From: Streptomyces sp. SN-593
GTDB taxonomy: Bacteria; Actinomycetota; Actinomycetes; Streptomycetales; Streptomycetaceae
Length of the DNA: 64,000 nucleotides
Direction of reading: 5' to 3'
Assembly (NCBI RefSeq): GCF_016756395.1
Contig: NZ_AP018365.1
Coordinates: 2,611,501-2,675,500 of the forward strand
The notes below the pieces were generated by a model. The model was not told where the DNA came from, did no database searches, and was given only the letters and a program-made list of their open reading frames with translations. This document shows, piece after piece, positions 50,858-62,544 of this stretch. The translations under genes and the position numbers were made by a program. Numbering within the stretch: the first letter of the stretch is position 1; the number at the start of each line of letters is the position of its first letter.

Positions 50858-52090
50858 TCAGTCGACCAGGTCCCTGACCACGGCGTCGGCGAGCAGCCGG
50901 CCGCGCAGGGTGAGGACGGCGCGGCCCTCGGCGTAGGGGCCGGGCTCCAGGAGGCCGTCCCGCACGGCTTGGGCGGCGGCCTTCGCGCCCTGCTCGGCCA
51001 GGATCTCCAGCGGGCAGCCGTCGGCGAGCCGGAGCTCCAGCAGGACGCGCTCGACGCGGCGGTCCTCGCCGGTGAGCAGTTCCCGGCCGACGCCGGGGCT
51101 GCGCCCCTCCGCGAGGGCCTGCGCGTAGGCGCCCGGGTGCTTGGCGTTCCACCACCGCACCCCGCCCACGTGGCTGTGCGCGCCGGGCCCTGCGCCCCAC
51201 CAGTCCGCGCCGGTCCAGTACAGCTCGTTGTGCCGGCAGCGCGCGGCGGGCCCGGTGGCCCAGTTGGACACCTCGTACCAGCCGTAGCCCGCAGCCGAGA
51301 GCCGCTCCTCGGCGATCAGGTAGCGGTCGGCGTGCACGTCGTCGTCGGTCGGCGGCACCTCGCCGCGCCGGATGTCGCGGGCGAGCCGGGTGCCCTCCTC
51401 CACGATCAGCGCGTACGCCGAGACGTGGTCGGGTCCGGCGCCGATCGCGGCGTCCAGCGACGCGTGCCAGTCCTCGTCGCTCTCCCCGGGGGTGCCGTAG
51501 ATCAGGTCGAGGTTCACGTGCCCGAAGCCGGCGGCGCGGGCCTCGGCCACGCACGCCTCGGGGCGCCCGGGGGTGTGGGTGCGGTCCAGCACCTCCAGGA
51601 CGTGCCGCCGGGCGCTCTGCATGCCGAACGACACCCGGTTGAAGCCGGCGGCCCGCAGCTCGGCCAGGTAGGCCGGGTCGACGGACTCCGGGTTGGCCTC
51701 GGTGGTCACCTCCGCGTCCGGCGCGAGCCCGAACTCCGCGCCGACCGCGGCGAGCATCCGGCCGAGGTCGGCGGCCGGCAGCAGCGTGGGGGTGCCGCCG
51801 CCGACGAACACGGTGCTGACCTGGCGGGGGTCGTCGCCGAGCACCTTGCGGGCCAGCCGGACCTCCTCGGCCAGCACGTCCGCGTAGGTGTCACGCGAGG
51901 CCAGCACCCCGCCCGAGCCGCGCAGCTCGCTCGCGGTGTACGTGTTGAAGTCGCAGTACCCGCACCGCGTGGCGCAGTACGGCACGTGCAGGTAGAACCC
52001 GAGCGGACGGTCCTCGGCGCCGTCGGACGCGGAGGGCGGCAGGCCGCCGTCCGCGGGCACGGGTTCCCCCTCGGGAAGTACGGAAGGCAT
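50858..52090 (-). CDS. hemW: Heme chaperone HemW (radical SAM)
   Basis: 410 residues. Radical-SAM Cys motif C39-x3-C43-x2-C46 (PYCATRCGYCDF) followed by the GGGTP and HemN-like helices, including FGMQSARRHVLEVLDRTH, LDLIYGTPGE and the C-terminal HemN domain. HemW proteins hand heme to acceptor proteins; older annotations call them oxygen-independent coproporphyrinogen oxidase. ATG 52090 (MPSVLPEG) lacks a clear ribosome site; a GATACT 6 nt upstream may make it leaderless. It lies downstream of the acyl-CoA ligase on the same strand. Confidence 0.93.
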   Translation of the reverse strand: MPSVLPEGEPVPADGGLPPSASDGAEDRPLGFYLHVPYCATRCGYCDFNTYTASELRGSGGVLASRDTYADVLAEEVRLARKVLGDDPRQVSTVFVGGGTPTLLPAADLGRMLAAVGAEFGLAPDAEVTTEANPESVDPAYLAELRAAGFNRVSFGMQSARRHVLEVLDRTHTPGRPEACVAEARAAGFGHVNLDLIYGTPGESDEDWHASLDAAIGAGPDHVSAYALIVEEGTRLARDIRRGEVPPTDDDVHADRYLIAEERLSAAGYGWYEVSNWATGPAARCRHNELYWTGADWWGAGPGAHSHVGGVRWWNAKHPGAYAQALAEGRSPGVGRELLTGEDRRVERVLLELRLADGCPLEILAEQGAKAAAQAVRDGLLEPGPYAEGRAVLTLRGRLLADAVVRDLVD

Positions 52091-52192
52091 ACCGCCAGTA
52101 TCCGCCACCCGGGCGCGGTGCCCTGCCGGGTGCCCCGGGCCCCGCGCCTCCCGGGGCGCCCCGGGCCCTCCGCCCCCGGGTGGCGTCCGGCC

Positions 52193-54076
<1,884 letters not shown>

Positions 54077-54249
54077 GACAACCTCCGGGCCCGAACGGCG
54101 TTCTTAACTCACCAGTAACCTGTCCGCGATCAGGGTAGAGGCCACACGTCCGACATGTAAGGGGGAACGGGCGGCGGGTCGTGAACCGTGACCGGCTCCA
54201 CCCGTCCCGCCCGCTCCCCCGCCCTGCCGCGCGGCGCCGCCTGCGAGCG

Positions 54250-56133
54250 CTACTTCTTCGCCTTGGCCTCGCCCTCGGAGTCGGTGGACAGCACCGCGAT
54301 GAACGCCTCCTGCGGCACCTCGACGTTGCCCACCATCTTCATCCGCTTCTTGCCCTCCTTCTGCTTCTCCAGCAGCTTGCGCTTGCGGGAGATGTCGCCG
54401 CCGTAGCACTTGGCGAGGACGTCCTTGCGGATGGCGCGCACGGTCTCGCGGGCGATGACCCGGGCGCCGATGGCGGCCTGGATCGGCACCTCGAAGTTCT
54501 GCCGCGGGATCAGCGCGCGCAGCTTGCCGACCAGCCGCACCCCGTAGGCGTACGCCTTCTCCTTGTGGGTGATCGCGGAGAACGCGTCGACCTTGTCGCC
54601 GTGCAGCAGGATGTCGACCTTCACCAGGTCGGCGGCCTGCTCGCCGGTGGGTTCGTAGTCCAGCGAGGCGTAGCCGCGGGTCTTGGACTTGAGCTGGTCG
54701 AAGAAGTCGAAGACGATCTCGGCCAGCGGCAGGGTGTAGCGGATCTCCACCCGGTCCTCGGAGAGGTAGTCCATGCCGAGCAGCGAGCCGCGCCGGTTCT
54801 GGCACAGCTCCATGATCGCGCCGATGAACTCGGTGGGGGCGAGCACGGTGGCGCGCACCACCGGCTCGTGCACCTCGGCGATCTTGCCCTCGGGGAACTC
54901 GCTGGGGTTGGTGACGGTGTGCTCGGCGCCGTCCTCCATGGTGACCCGGTAGACCACGTTGGGGGCGGTGGCGATCAGGTCGAGGCCGAACTCGCGCTCC
55001 AGCCGCTCCCGGATCACGTCCAGGTGCAGCAGGCCGAGGAAGCCGACCCGGAAGCCGAAGCCGAGGGCGGCGGACGTCTCCGGCTCGTAGACCAGCGCCG
55101 CGTCGTTGAGCTGGAGCTTGTCCAGGGCCTCGCGCAGTTCGGGGTAGTCGGAGCCGTCCAGCGGGTACAGGCCGGAGAAGACCATCGGCTTGGGGTCCTT
55201 GTAGCCGCCCAGCGCCTCGGTGGCGCCCGCGGTCTGGGTGGTGATGGTGTCACCGACCTTGGACTGGCGGACGTCCTTCACCCCGGTGATCAGGTAGCCG
55301 ACCTCGCCGACGCCCAGGCCGTCGGCGGAGAGCATCTCCGGGGAGTTGGTGCCGATCTCCAGCAGCTCGTGGACCGCGCCGGTGGACATCATCCTGATCC
55401 GCTCGCGCTTGGTGAGTTGGCCGTCGATCACCCGGACGTAGGTGACCACGCCGCGGTAGGAGTCGTAGACCGAGTCGAAGATCATCGCGCGGGCCGGGGC
55501 GTCGGCGACGCCGACCGGCGGCGGCACGTCGCGGACCACCCGGTCCAGCAGCGCGTCCACGCCGACGCCGGTCTTCGCGGAGACCCGCAGCACGTCGGCG
55601 GGGTCGCAGCCGATCAGGTTGGCCAGCTCGTCGGCGAACTTCTCCGGCTGGGCGGCCGGCAGGTCGATCTTGTTGAGCACCGGCACGATGGTGAGGTCGT
55701 TCTCCATCGCGAGGTAGAGGTTGGCGAGCGTCTGCGCCTCGATGCCCTGCGCCGCGTCGACCAGCAGGATCGTGCCCTCGCAGGCGGCCAGCGAGCGGGA
55801 CACCTCGTAGGTGAAGTCCACGTGGCCGGGGGTGTCGATCATGTTGAGGATGTGGGTGCGGCCTTGGTCGTCGCCGGCGGTCGGCGCCCACGGCAGCCGG
55901 ACGGCCTGCGACTTGATGGTGATGCCGCGCTCGCGCTCGATGTCCATCCGGTCGAGGTACTGGGCGCGCATCTGCCGCTGGTCGACGACTCCGGTGAGCT
56001 GGAGCATCCGGTCGGCCAGCGTCGACTTGCCGTGGTCGATGTGGGCGATGATGCAGAAGTTCCGGATCAGCGACGGGTCGGTACGGCTCGGCTCCGGGAC
56101 GTCGTGCGGCAGAGGAGAAGGGGTCGCGGGCAC
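54250..56133 (-). CDS. lepA: Elongation factor 4 (LepA)
   Basis: 627 residues. Translational GTPase with AHIDHGKS (G1, residues 30-37), [14 protein letters not shown] (G3) and NKIDLP (G4), followed by EF-G-like domains and the LepA-specific C-terminal domain ending [17 protein letters not shown]. It back-translocates or remodels stalled ribosomes and affects initiation. GTG 56133 ([10 protein letters not shown]) is the preferred start with a weak GGA upstream; the frame is open to 56220. It is divergent from rpsT, a typical pairing. Confidence 0.95.
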   Translation of the reverse strand: MPATPSPLPHDVPEPSRTDPSLIRNFCIIAHIDHGKSTLADRMLQLTGVVDQRQMRAQYLDRMDIERERGITIKSQAVRLPWAPTAGDDQGRTHILNMIDTPGHVDFTYEVSRSLAACEGTILLVDAAQGIEAQTLANLYLAMENDLTIVPVLNKIDLPAAQPEKFADELANLIGCDPADVLRVSAKTGVGVDALLDRVVRDVPPPVGVADAPARAMIFDSVYDSYRGVVTYVRVIDGQLTKRERIRMMSTGAVHELLEIGTNSPEMLSADGLGVGEVGYLITGVKDVRQSKVGDTITTQTAGATEALGGYKDPKPMVFSGLYPLDGSDYPELREALDKLQLNDAALVYEPETSAALGFGFRVGFLGLLHLDVIRERLEREFGLDLIATAPNVVYRVTMEDGAEHTVTNPSEFPEGKIAEVHEPVVRATVLAPTEFIGAIMELCQNRRGSLLGMDYLSEDRVEIRYTLPLAEIVFDFFDQLKSKTRGYASLDYEPTGEQAADLVKVDILLHGDKVDAFSAITHKEKAYAYGVRLVGKLRALIPRQNFEVPIQAAIGARVIARETVRAIRKDVLAKCYGGDISRKRKLLEKQKEGKKRMKMVGNVEVPQEAFIAVLSTDSEGEAKAKK

Positions 56134-56240
56134 GCGGGGTCCAGTTTCTTGAGAACGTGGGGAACGAGGGAACGTGAGGACGGGCGGACGGTCCGGGCGG
56201 ACTGCCCTCCATAGTCCCATGACCGGGGGGCGGGCACGGT

Positions 56241-56270
56241 TTGGGAGCGCGTGTGCGCTGCTGGTAGCCT
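56241..56270 (+). promoter_or_regulatory. Putative rpsT promoter
   Basis: TTGGGA (56241-56246) and TAGCCT (56265-56270) are separated by 18 bp, about 100 bp before the rpsT start. Confidence 0.5.
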
Positions 56271-56368
56271 GGACCGCTGCGTCTCGTGCCCTCTACCCGA
56301 GGCGCGCACCCTGGTAGACACGCCATCGGCACAAGCCGGCGGCCAGACGAACCTGAGAAGGCTCTTTC

Positions 56369-56635
56369 GTGGCGAACATCAAGTCCCAGATCAAGCGCAA
56401 CAAGACCAACGAGAAGGCGCGCCAGCGCAACAAGGCCGTCAAGTCCGAGCTGAAGACCGCGATCCGCCGCACCCGCGAGGCCGTCGCGGCCGGCGACAGC
56501 GAGAAGGCCACCGCCGCCGCGCGCGCCGCCTCCGCCAAGCTCGACAAGGCCGTCAGCAAGGGCGTCATCCACAAGAACCAGGCCGCCAACAAGAAGTCGG
56601 CGCTGGCCCAGTCGGTCTCCGCGCTCCAGGGCTGA
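56369..56635 (+). CDS. rpsT: 30S ribosomal protein S20
   Basis: 88 residues, highly basic, starting [39 protein letters not shown]. Assembly protein of the 30S body. The start codon is GTG with AGAAGG upstream. It is divergent from lepA. A long GC-rich hairpin lies about 150 bp after the stop. Confidence 0.98.
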   Translation: MANIKSQIKRNKTNEKARQRNKAVKSELKTAIRRTREAVAAGDSEKATAAARAASAKLDKAVSKGVIHKNQAANKKSALAQSVSALQG

Positions 56636-56783
56636 TCCACCCGCACCACCCCTCGTCACGGATCGCGGCACCGCCGGCAACCGGACCCAGCGGCCCCTCT
56701 ACCGCCCGGACCGGCACGGCCCCGACCCAGTGCGCCGCACGCGGACGTTCGCCACGTGCCTGCGGCGCCGGACGCTGCTTCGA

Positions 56784-56813
56784 GAGCCCGCCCGGGTCCG
56801 CCCGGGCGGGCTC
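56784..56813 (+). terminator. GC-rich hairpin downstream of rpsT
   Basis: A perfect 13-bp stem (56784-56796 and 56801-56813) with a TCCG loop. It probably ends rpsT transcription before the next leaderless gene. Confidence 0.7.
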
Positions 56814-56904
56814 CCGGCTTTCCGGGGGCGCCCCAGGTCGCGGGGGTGTCACGGGTACGTGTGCGTTCCGTGACCGACCATCGCCGCAGGGGTACCGCTG
56901 CCGC

Positions 56905-56910
56905 TAGTCT
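56905..56910 (+). promoter_or_regulatory. -10 element of a leaderless transcript
   Basis: TAGTCT ends 6 nt before the ATG at 56917. Confidence 0.55.
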
Positions 56911-56916
56911 CGGCCC

Positions 56917-57810
56917 ATGTCGACGCCGCCGGAGCAGCCGAGTTCGAACCCCTACCAGCAGCCCGCGCCCGGGCAGGGCCCGGCCCCGATACCCCCGCAG
57001 CCCCCGGCGGTCGGCGGCTACGGGACACCGGTGCCGGCCCAGCACAACCCCTACGCGCAGCCCGGCCCGTACGACCGGCCGGCGCCGGGGCAGCAGCCTC
57101 CGGCGCAGGGCTACTCCATGCCGCCGGGGGCGCCCGGAGCGCCGGGGATGCCCGGGGTCCCGGGGATGCCGGCCGGGCCCGGGGCGCCGCGAAGCACGGG
57201 CGGGGCCGGGCGGGCCGTGCTGTGGGCGGTGGTGGGCGCGGTGGTGGCGTCGGCGCTGTGGGGCGGCGGGGTGCTGCTGTTCGGCAAGGACTCCTCGGCC
57301 GAGGCGGACCTGCGCGGGTACGCCGTCAAGGACGACCTGTGCGCGACCGCCGACCTGTCGGCGTTCAAGTCCACCTACCCGAAGGACGACGACGACCCGA
57401 CCAAGTACACCGCCAAGACCCCGACGCTGGACGAGATGTACTGCGACGAGGGCCTGCAGAAGGACACCTCGACCTACTCCGACGCGTACGTGTACGTGCA
57501 GGTGGACCTGCACAGGAAGACCGACCCGAGCGGCGAGTTCGCGGACACCTGGCGCAGCTACACCCAGCACGACGACGACTACAAGGTGACTCCGGTCAGC
57601 GGCTACGGCGACGAGGCGTACCTCGTCACCGACAGCAGTTCGAGCAGCACCTACGTGACGCTCGCGGTCCGCGACGGCTGGATGACGTACACGATGGAGT
57701 GGAGCGCGTTCAGCGCGGGCACGTCGGACGACGACGCGCTGCCGTCCGCCGACGAGGCGTCGGACTGGGTGAAGACGGCGACGCGGGCGACGCTGCCGAA
57801 GCTGAAGTAG
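56917..57810 (+). CDS. Proline-rich single-pass membrane protein of unknown function
   Basis: 297 residues. Residues 1-95 are Pro/Gln/Gly-rich and disordered, with PxxP runs and PGAPGMPGVPGMP repeats. A single membrane helix follows (GRAVLWAVVGAVVASALWGGGVLLFG, about 98-123), then an acidic extracytoplasmic domain of about 165 residues with two cysteines (DLCATADL and MYCDEG) that may pair. The layout is common in actinobacterial surface proteins. I do not recognise the outer domain. The start is leaderless. It converges on holA. Confidence 0.8.
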   Translation: MSTPPEQPSSNPYQQPAPGQGPAPIPPQPPAVGGYGTPVPAQHNPYAQPGPYDRPAPGQQPPAQGYSMPPGAPGAPGMPGVPGMPAGPGAPRSTGGAGRAVLWAVVGAVVASALWGGGVLLFGKDSSAEADLRGYAVKDDLCATADLSAFKSTYPKDDDDPTKYTAKTPTLDEMYCDEGLQKDTSTYSDAYVYVQVDLHRKTDPSGEFADTWRSYTQHDDDYKVTPVSGYGDEAYLVTDSSSSSTYVTLAVRDGWMTYTMEWSAFSAGTSDDDALPSADEASDWVKTATRATLPKLK

Positions 57811-57977
57811 TTCTGTCCGGGACCCGCGCCCGGGTCGGGGTCGGGCGCCGGGGGCGGGGTCCGGGTGGCGGGCCACGGGGCGGACGTGGAGCCGGCGGCC
57901 CGGGGACAGGGCCGGGGGGAGACAGGAGCGGCGGGGCCGGGCATGCGGGGCCCCGTCAGGCGCCGGGGGCGGAGCCG

Positions 57978-58964
57978 TCAGGTACGGGAGCGCGCGGCGC
58001 CGGCGATGGTGACCACGGCCTTCTCCAGGGCGTACGCCGGGTCCGCGGCACCGCCCTTGACCGCCGCGTCCGCCTCGGCGACCGCGCGCAGGGCCACCGA
58101 GACGCCGTCCGCGGACCAGCCGCGCATCTGCTGCCTGACCCGGTCGATCTTCCACGGCGGCATGCCGAGGTCGCGGGCGAGCTGGCCCGGGTTGGCGCCG
58201 CGCGGCGCGGAGGCCAGCTTGCCGATCGACCGCACCCCCGAGGCGAGCGCGAAGGTGATGCCCGGCAGCGGCTGGCCGACCGACAGGGCCCACCGCAGCC
58301 GTTCCAGCGCCTCGGCGGCCCGCCCGGTCACCGCGAGGTCGGCGACCTCGAAGCCGGTGGCCTCGGCCCGGCCCGTGTAGTAGCGCGCCACCACGTCGAC
58401 ATCGATGGTGCCGTCCACGTCTGCGGTCAACTGGGCGCAGGCGCTGGCCAGTTCGCGCAGGTCACTGCCGATCGCGTCGACCAGTGACTGGGCCGCCTCC
58501 GGCGTCGCGGACCGGCCGAGGGTGCGGAACTCCTGCCGGACGAACCCGAGCCGGTCGGCCGGCTTGGTCATCTTCGGGCAGGCCACCTCGCGCGCCCCGG
58601 CCTTGCGGGCCGCGTCCAGCAGTGCCTTGCCCTTGGCACCGCCGGCGTGCAGCAGCACCAGGATGATCTCCTCGGCGGGCGCGGCCAGATACGCCTTGAT
58701 GTCCTTGACGCTGTCCGCCGAGACGTCCTGCGCGTTGCGCACCACGATCACCTTGCGCTCGGCGAACAGCGACGGGCTGGTCAGCTCGGCGAGCGTGCCC
58801 GGCTGCACCGCCTCGGGCGGCAGGTCCCGCACGTCGGTGTCGGGGTCGGCGGCCTTGGCGGCGGCCACCACCTCGCGCACCGCGCGGTCCAGCAGCAGGT
58901 CCTCCTGGCCGACGGCAAGCGTCAGCGGAGCGAGCACGTCGTCTGAAGCGGTCTTCCTGGCCAT
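57978..58964 (-). CDS. holA: DNA polymerase III subunit delta
   Basis: 328 residues, the clamp-loader subunit that opens the beta clamp. MARKTASDDVLAPLTLAVGQEDLLLDRAVREVV, the LAELTSPSLFAERKVIVVRNAQDV strand-helix and the C-terminal helical domain (LASGVRSIGKLASAPRGANPGQLARDLGMPPWKIDRVRQQMRGW) are typical. ATG 58964 is the natural start, though no strong ribosome site precedes it. The same frame continues open upstream, without any stop, all the way into comEC. Confidence 0.93.
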   Translation of the reverse strand: MARKTASDDVLAPLTLAVGQEDLLLDRAVREVVAAAKAADPDTDVRDLPPEAVQPGTLAELTSPSLFAERKVIVVRNAQDVSADSVKDIKAYLAAPAEEIILVLLHAGGAKGKALLDAARKAGAREVACPKMTKPADRLGFVRQEFRTLGRSATPEAAQSLVDAIGSDLRELASACAQLTADVDGTIDVDVVARYYTGRAEATGFEVADLAVTGRAAEALERLRWALSVGQPLPGITFALASGVRSIGKLASAPRGANPGQLARDLGMPPWKIDRVRQQMRGWSADGVSVALRAVAEADAAVKGGAADPAYALEKAVVTIAGAARSRT

Positions 58965-59068
58965 CGCCGACCAGCATCCCACGCGGCGCCGACACCCCGT
59001 CCTCCCACCCGGCACCCGTCGGCACCCGCCGGCCCCCGCCCGGGTTCTGCGGCCGCCTGCGGCTCGGG

Positions 59069-59074
59069 CACAAT
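59069..59074 (+). promoter_or_regulatory. -10 element of a leaderless transcript
   Basis: CACAAT ends 6 nt before the GTG at 59081. Confidence 0.45.
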
Positions 59075-59080
59075 GCCGGG

Positions 59081-59338
59081 GTGAGCGACGTACGACATGT
59101 CCTGGTGCTGCCCGAACGCGACGCGGCCGAGGAGGTCGCCGAACTCCTCTCCGACCGCTTCGACCTCCCGGACGAGCCGCGCGTCCTGCGCGACGCGCTC
59201 GCCGGCGAGGACGACGCCGAGGACGCCCAGTGGCTCGTGGTCGTCGAGGCGGACGACGACCTCCTCGACCCGGTGGCCCTCGACGAGATGGCCGCCCGCC
59301 TCGGCGGCTGGCTGGAAGAGGACCGCGACGAGCCCTGA
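59081..59338 (+). CDS. Small acidic protein of unknown function
   Basis: 85 residues, rich in Asp and Glu (for example EDDAEDAQWLVVVEADDDLLDP). Predicted alpha/beta, with no signal or membrane helix. It resembles small conserved streptomycete proteins encoded opposite holA. It lies antisense to the region where the comEC frame runs on toward holA, and its good codon use supports it as the real gene there. It is leaderless. No function is recognised. Confidence 0.65.
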   Translation: MSDVRHVLVLPERDAAEEVAELLSDRFDLPDEPRVLRDALAGEDDAEDAQWLVVVEADDDLLDPVALDEMAARLGGWLEEDRDEP

Positions 59339-59399
59339 CCCGTGGCGCCCCGGCCCGGAGCGGCTGGACGGCCCCTGCGGGCTCGAAGTCGGCGCCCTG

Positions 59400-62240
59400 G
59401 GTGGGGGGCTTGGACGGGGTGGGGTGGTGGGGGACATAGGAGGTGCGGAGGTCGGTCGGGGTGGTGCCGCTCACCGCGATCGGGCCGTCCTGGTCGGTGC
59501 GCAGCACCACGGCGCCCAGGGCGCGCAGGGCGGAGACCGTGCGGGGGGCCGGGTGGCCGTAGGTGTTGTGGGCGCCGACGCTGATCAGGGCGAGGCGGGG
59601 GTGCACCCGGGCGAGCAGGGCCGGGTCCTGGTAGGCCGAACCGTGGTGCGCCACCTTCAGGACGTCGACGCGCGGCAGTTCCGGCCGCTCCGCCAGCACC
59701 TGGGCCTGGACGTCCGGCTCCAGGTCGCCCATCAGCAGCAGGGTCAGGCCGGCGTCGTGGACCAGCAGCGCGATGCTCGTGTCGTTGGGCGCGCCGGCCG
59801 GCAGTTCGGCGGCGGGCAGCCCGGGCGGGCCGGGCGCGGGCCACAGGGTGCGCCAGGACAGCGGGCCCACGGTGCGCCCCTCCCCCGGCTCCACCCGGCG
59901 CAACGGCACCCCGGCCGCCTCCGCCTGCCGCCGGACCCGGGCGGCCTGGCCGGGCGGGTCGTCCAGCGTGGTCGTCTCAATCGCGCCCACCCGGCGGCCG
60001 CGCAGCGCCCCGGGCAGGCCGTCCACGTGGTCGGCGTGGAAGTGGGTGAGGACCAGCAGCGGGATCGACGTCACCCGCAGGTCGCGCAGGCAGCGGTCCA
60101 CCGGGGCCGGGTCGGGGCCGGTGTCCACCACGACCGCGCTGCCCGGACCGGTGGACAGCGCCAACGCGTCGCCCTGTCCGACGTCGCACATCGCGAACCG
60201 CCAGTCCGCCGGCGGCCACGCGGCGATGACGCGCGGCAGCGGCACCGGCCGTACCAGGGCGAGCATCAGCGCGACCGCGGCGCCCGCGCACCGCCACGGA
60301 CGGCGCAGCAGGCTCCGGCCGCAGACCACCGCCGCGGCCGTCACCACCGCGAGCAGTGCCGCACCGGCCCAGCCGCCGGGCCAGGCGATCTCGGCGCCCG
60401 GCAGCGCGGCGCCTCGCCGCGCCACCGCCACGATCCACCGGGTCGGCCAGCCGGCCAGCCACGCCAGGCCGCGGGCGGGCGACGGCGAGAGCGGCGCCAC
60501 CACCAGCGCGGCGAACCCCAGCACCGTGGCGGGGCCTACCGCCGGCTCGGCCAGCAGGTTGCACGGCACCGCCACCAGGCTCAGCCGCGCCGACAGCACC
60601 ACGATCAGCGGACCGCAGGCCGCCTGCGCGGCCGCCGCCGCGGCCAGGGCCTCCGCCAACCGGGACGGCAGCCCCTGCCGGTGCAGGGCCGCGGCCCAGC
60701 GCGGTGCCAGCGTCAGCAGCGAACCGGTGGCCAGCACCGACAGCGCGAAACCGTAGGAGCGGGCCAACTCCGGCGCGCAGAGCACCAGCAGCAGGACCGC
60801 CCCGGCCAGCGCTGGGAGCAGGGAGCGGCGCCGTCCCGTGCCGATCGCGAGCAGCGTGATCAACCCGCACGCCGCCGCGCGCAGCACGCTCGGGCTCGGC
60901 CGGCAGAGCAGCACGAAGGCGACGGTGAGCGCGGCGCCGAGGACCGCGGTCGAGCGCAGCGGCAGGCCGAGCCGGGCGGCCAGTCCGCGCCGCTCCACCC
61001 GCGTGGCGAGGCCGGGCGGCCCGATCAGGAGGATCAGCATGATCGTCAGGTTCGCCCCGGAAACGGCGGTCAGATGTGCGAGGTCCGTGGCCTTGAACGC
61101 CTCCTCCAGATCCTCCGGCAACCCCGTGGTGTCCCCCACCACCAGCCCGGGGAGCAGGCCGCGGACGTCCCGGGGCAGCGGGGCGGCGGCCTTCCGCAGG
61201 CCGGTCCGCAGCCGCGCGGCCAGGCGTTGGAGCCGGGTCGGGGGGCCGGTGATCCGCGGCGCGCCGCGCACCGCGAGGACGGCGGCGGTCCGCCCGCGCG
61301 TGTCCGGCCCGAACCGCGCGGTGGCGGTCACCCGCGTGGAGGGGACCAGCCGCAGCCACGCCTCCGCCGCGCCCGTCGCCATCAGGACGACGGGCGTACG
61401 CAGCCGGGTCCGGCCCACCCGCTCCACGGTGGCCGGTACGACGACCACGGGCGGCCGTTCCCCCGCGCCCGCCGCGAACGGATCGCCGGTCACCTCCACG
61501 GACACCTCCGCGCCGGTGTGGTGGCGGGCGAGCGACGGCACCGGGCCGCGGGTCAGCTCGGCGCCCTGCAAGGCCGCGGCCGCCGCCGCGACGGTGCCGC
61601 ACAGCACCGTCGCGAGCATCGCGGTCGGCAGGTTCGCCCGGCCCCGCCCGACGGCGCGGTTCCCCCGGCCGCCGCGCGGCGGCCCGATGCCGGCCCGGGC
61701 CCGGGAGACCGCAACGGCCAGGGCGGCCACGGCCGTCAGCGCCACCAGGCCCACGACCGCGGTGGCCGCCCCCACCGCCGGCACCGCCGCCGCGGCGCCC
61801 CACGCGGCCAGCGCGGGCCCGACCAGACGCAGATCCGGCGGCCCCTCCTGCCGCGGGTTCGCCGCGCCCAGCCGCGAGGCCGCCGCGGCGTGGACCGCCG
61901 CCCGGCCTTCATCCGACGACCGCGCCTCCCGCCCGCCTGGCGGGTCAACCGACGATCCGTCAGGGACGCTTCCCGCGGCCGGGTCGACCGCCCCCGGCCG
62001 CGGGGCCGCCTCCGTACTCCCCTCACCCTCCCGCCACGGCGGCCTCGGCCCCACCGCGGACCCGTCCGGCCGCGTCGGCCTCCGCCCGACCGCCGCTGCC
62101 GCGCCCGCGCCCGCACCCGCACCCGCACCCGCACCCGCACCCGCACCCGCACGAGCGTCACCCGCGCTGCCCTCCCACCCCAGCCCCGCCCGGGCGGAAG
62201 GGACCGCCCCGGTGGAAGGGGTCTCGGAGGGCGCGGGCAT
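59400..62240 (-). CDS. comEC: ComEC/Rec2-family competence protein, without a stop codon
   Basis: About 945 residues. An N-terminal low-complexity, probably disordered region (about 1-115) includes an Ala-Gly tract from a (CCCGCA)7 repeat. About 10 membrane helices with the ComEC core follow (LTAVSGANLTIMLILLI). A C-terminal metallo-beta-lactamase domain carries THFHADHVDG and VLKVAHHGSAYQDP. It is thought to form the DNA-uptake channel. The start is ATG 62240, with GTG 62279 possible. After RTDQDGPIAVSG the frame has no stop; it crosses the small antisense gene and joins holA in frame, so the end is given at the domain boundary. Confidence is high for identity, low for the 3' end. Confidence 0.8.
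62110..62151 (-). repeat. Hexanucleotide repeat (CCCGCA)7 inside comEC
   Basis: Seven perfect CCCGCA units, preceded by two GCGCCC units, encode the Ala-Gly tract near residues 31-45 of ComEC. A change in copy number keeps the frame. Confidence 0.9.
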
Positions 62241-62284
62241 CCCGGTGCCGCCCTTCCCGCCGCGGCTCCCGCCGGTCACCGGGC

Positions 62285-62475
62285 ACCCCCCTGCGCCCGT
62301 GCCGCTACCTGCTCGGTCCGCGCGCCGGGGGCACCCTCCGGTGCCGACGCGTGCTCCCGCCCTGTCATCGCGTCGGGCACATCCTGCTGCGCCGACGATG
62401 CCGGCCCGCGCCCTCGCCGCACGCCGGGGACACCCTGCTGCGCCCATGCGGGCTCCCGCCCCGTCCACACGCCGT
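62285..62475 (-). repeat. Four degenerate ~48-51-bp repeats between comEA and comEC
   Basis: Four blocks, each with a TGCGCC or TGC(T/C)GCGCC start and a CCGGGGNCACCC-like end, read in one frame as repeated (A/G)GC(P/A)RR(A/D) units. The spacing is 48-51 bp with about 60-70% identity. They look like decayed tandem duplications and are not a CRISPR array. Confidence 0.4.
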
Positions 62476-62544
62476 GGCGCGCACGGGGAACGACCCGGTC
62501 CTCGGGCGGGCGGCGGGTGTGCCGGGCGGGCGGCCTCCCGCGGG

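Noticed and set aside
57978..62240. ComEC-HolA as a genuine functional fusion
   Set aside because: holA has its own homologue-like start and the joining segment is Arg/Pro-rich antisense sequence; a missing stop or a sequencing error is at least as likely.
62285..62475. Repeats between comEA and comEC as a CRISPR array
   Set aside because: Repeats are degenerate, have no constant repeat-spacer pattern and no cas genes are near.
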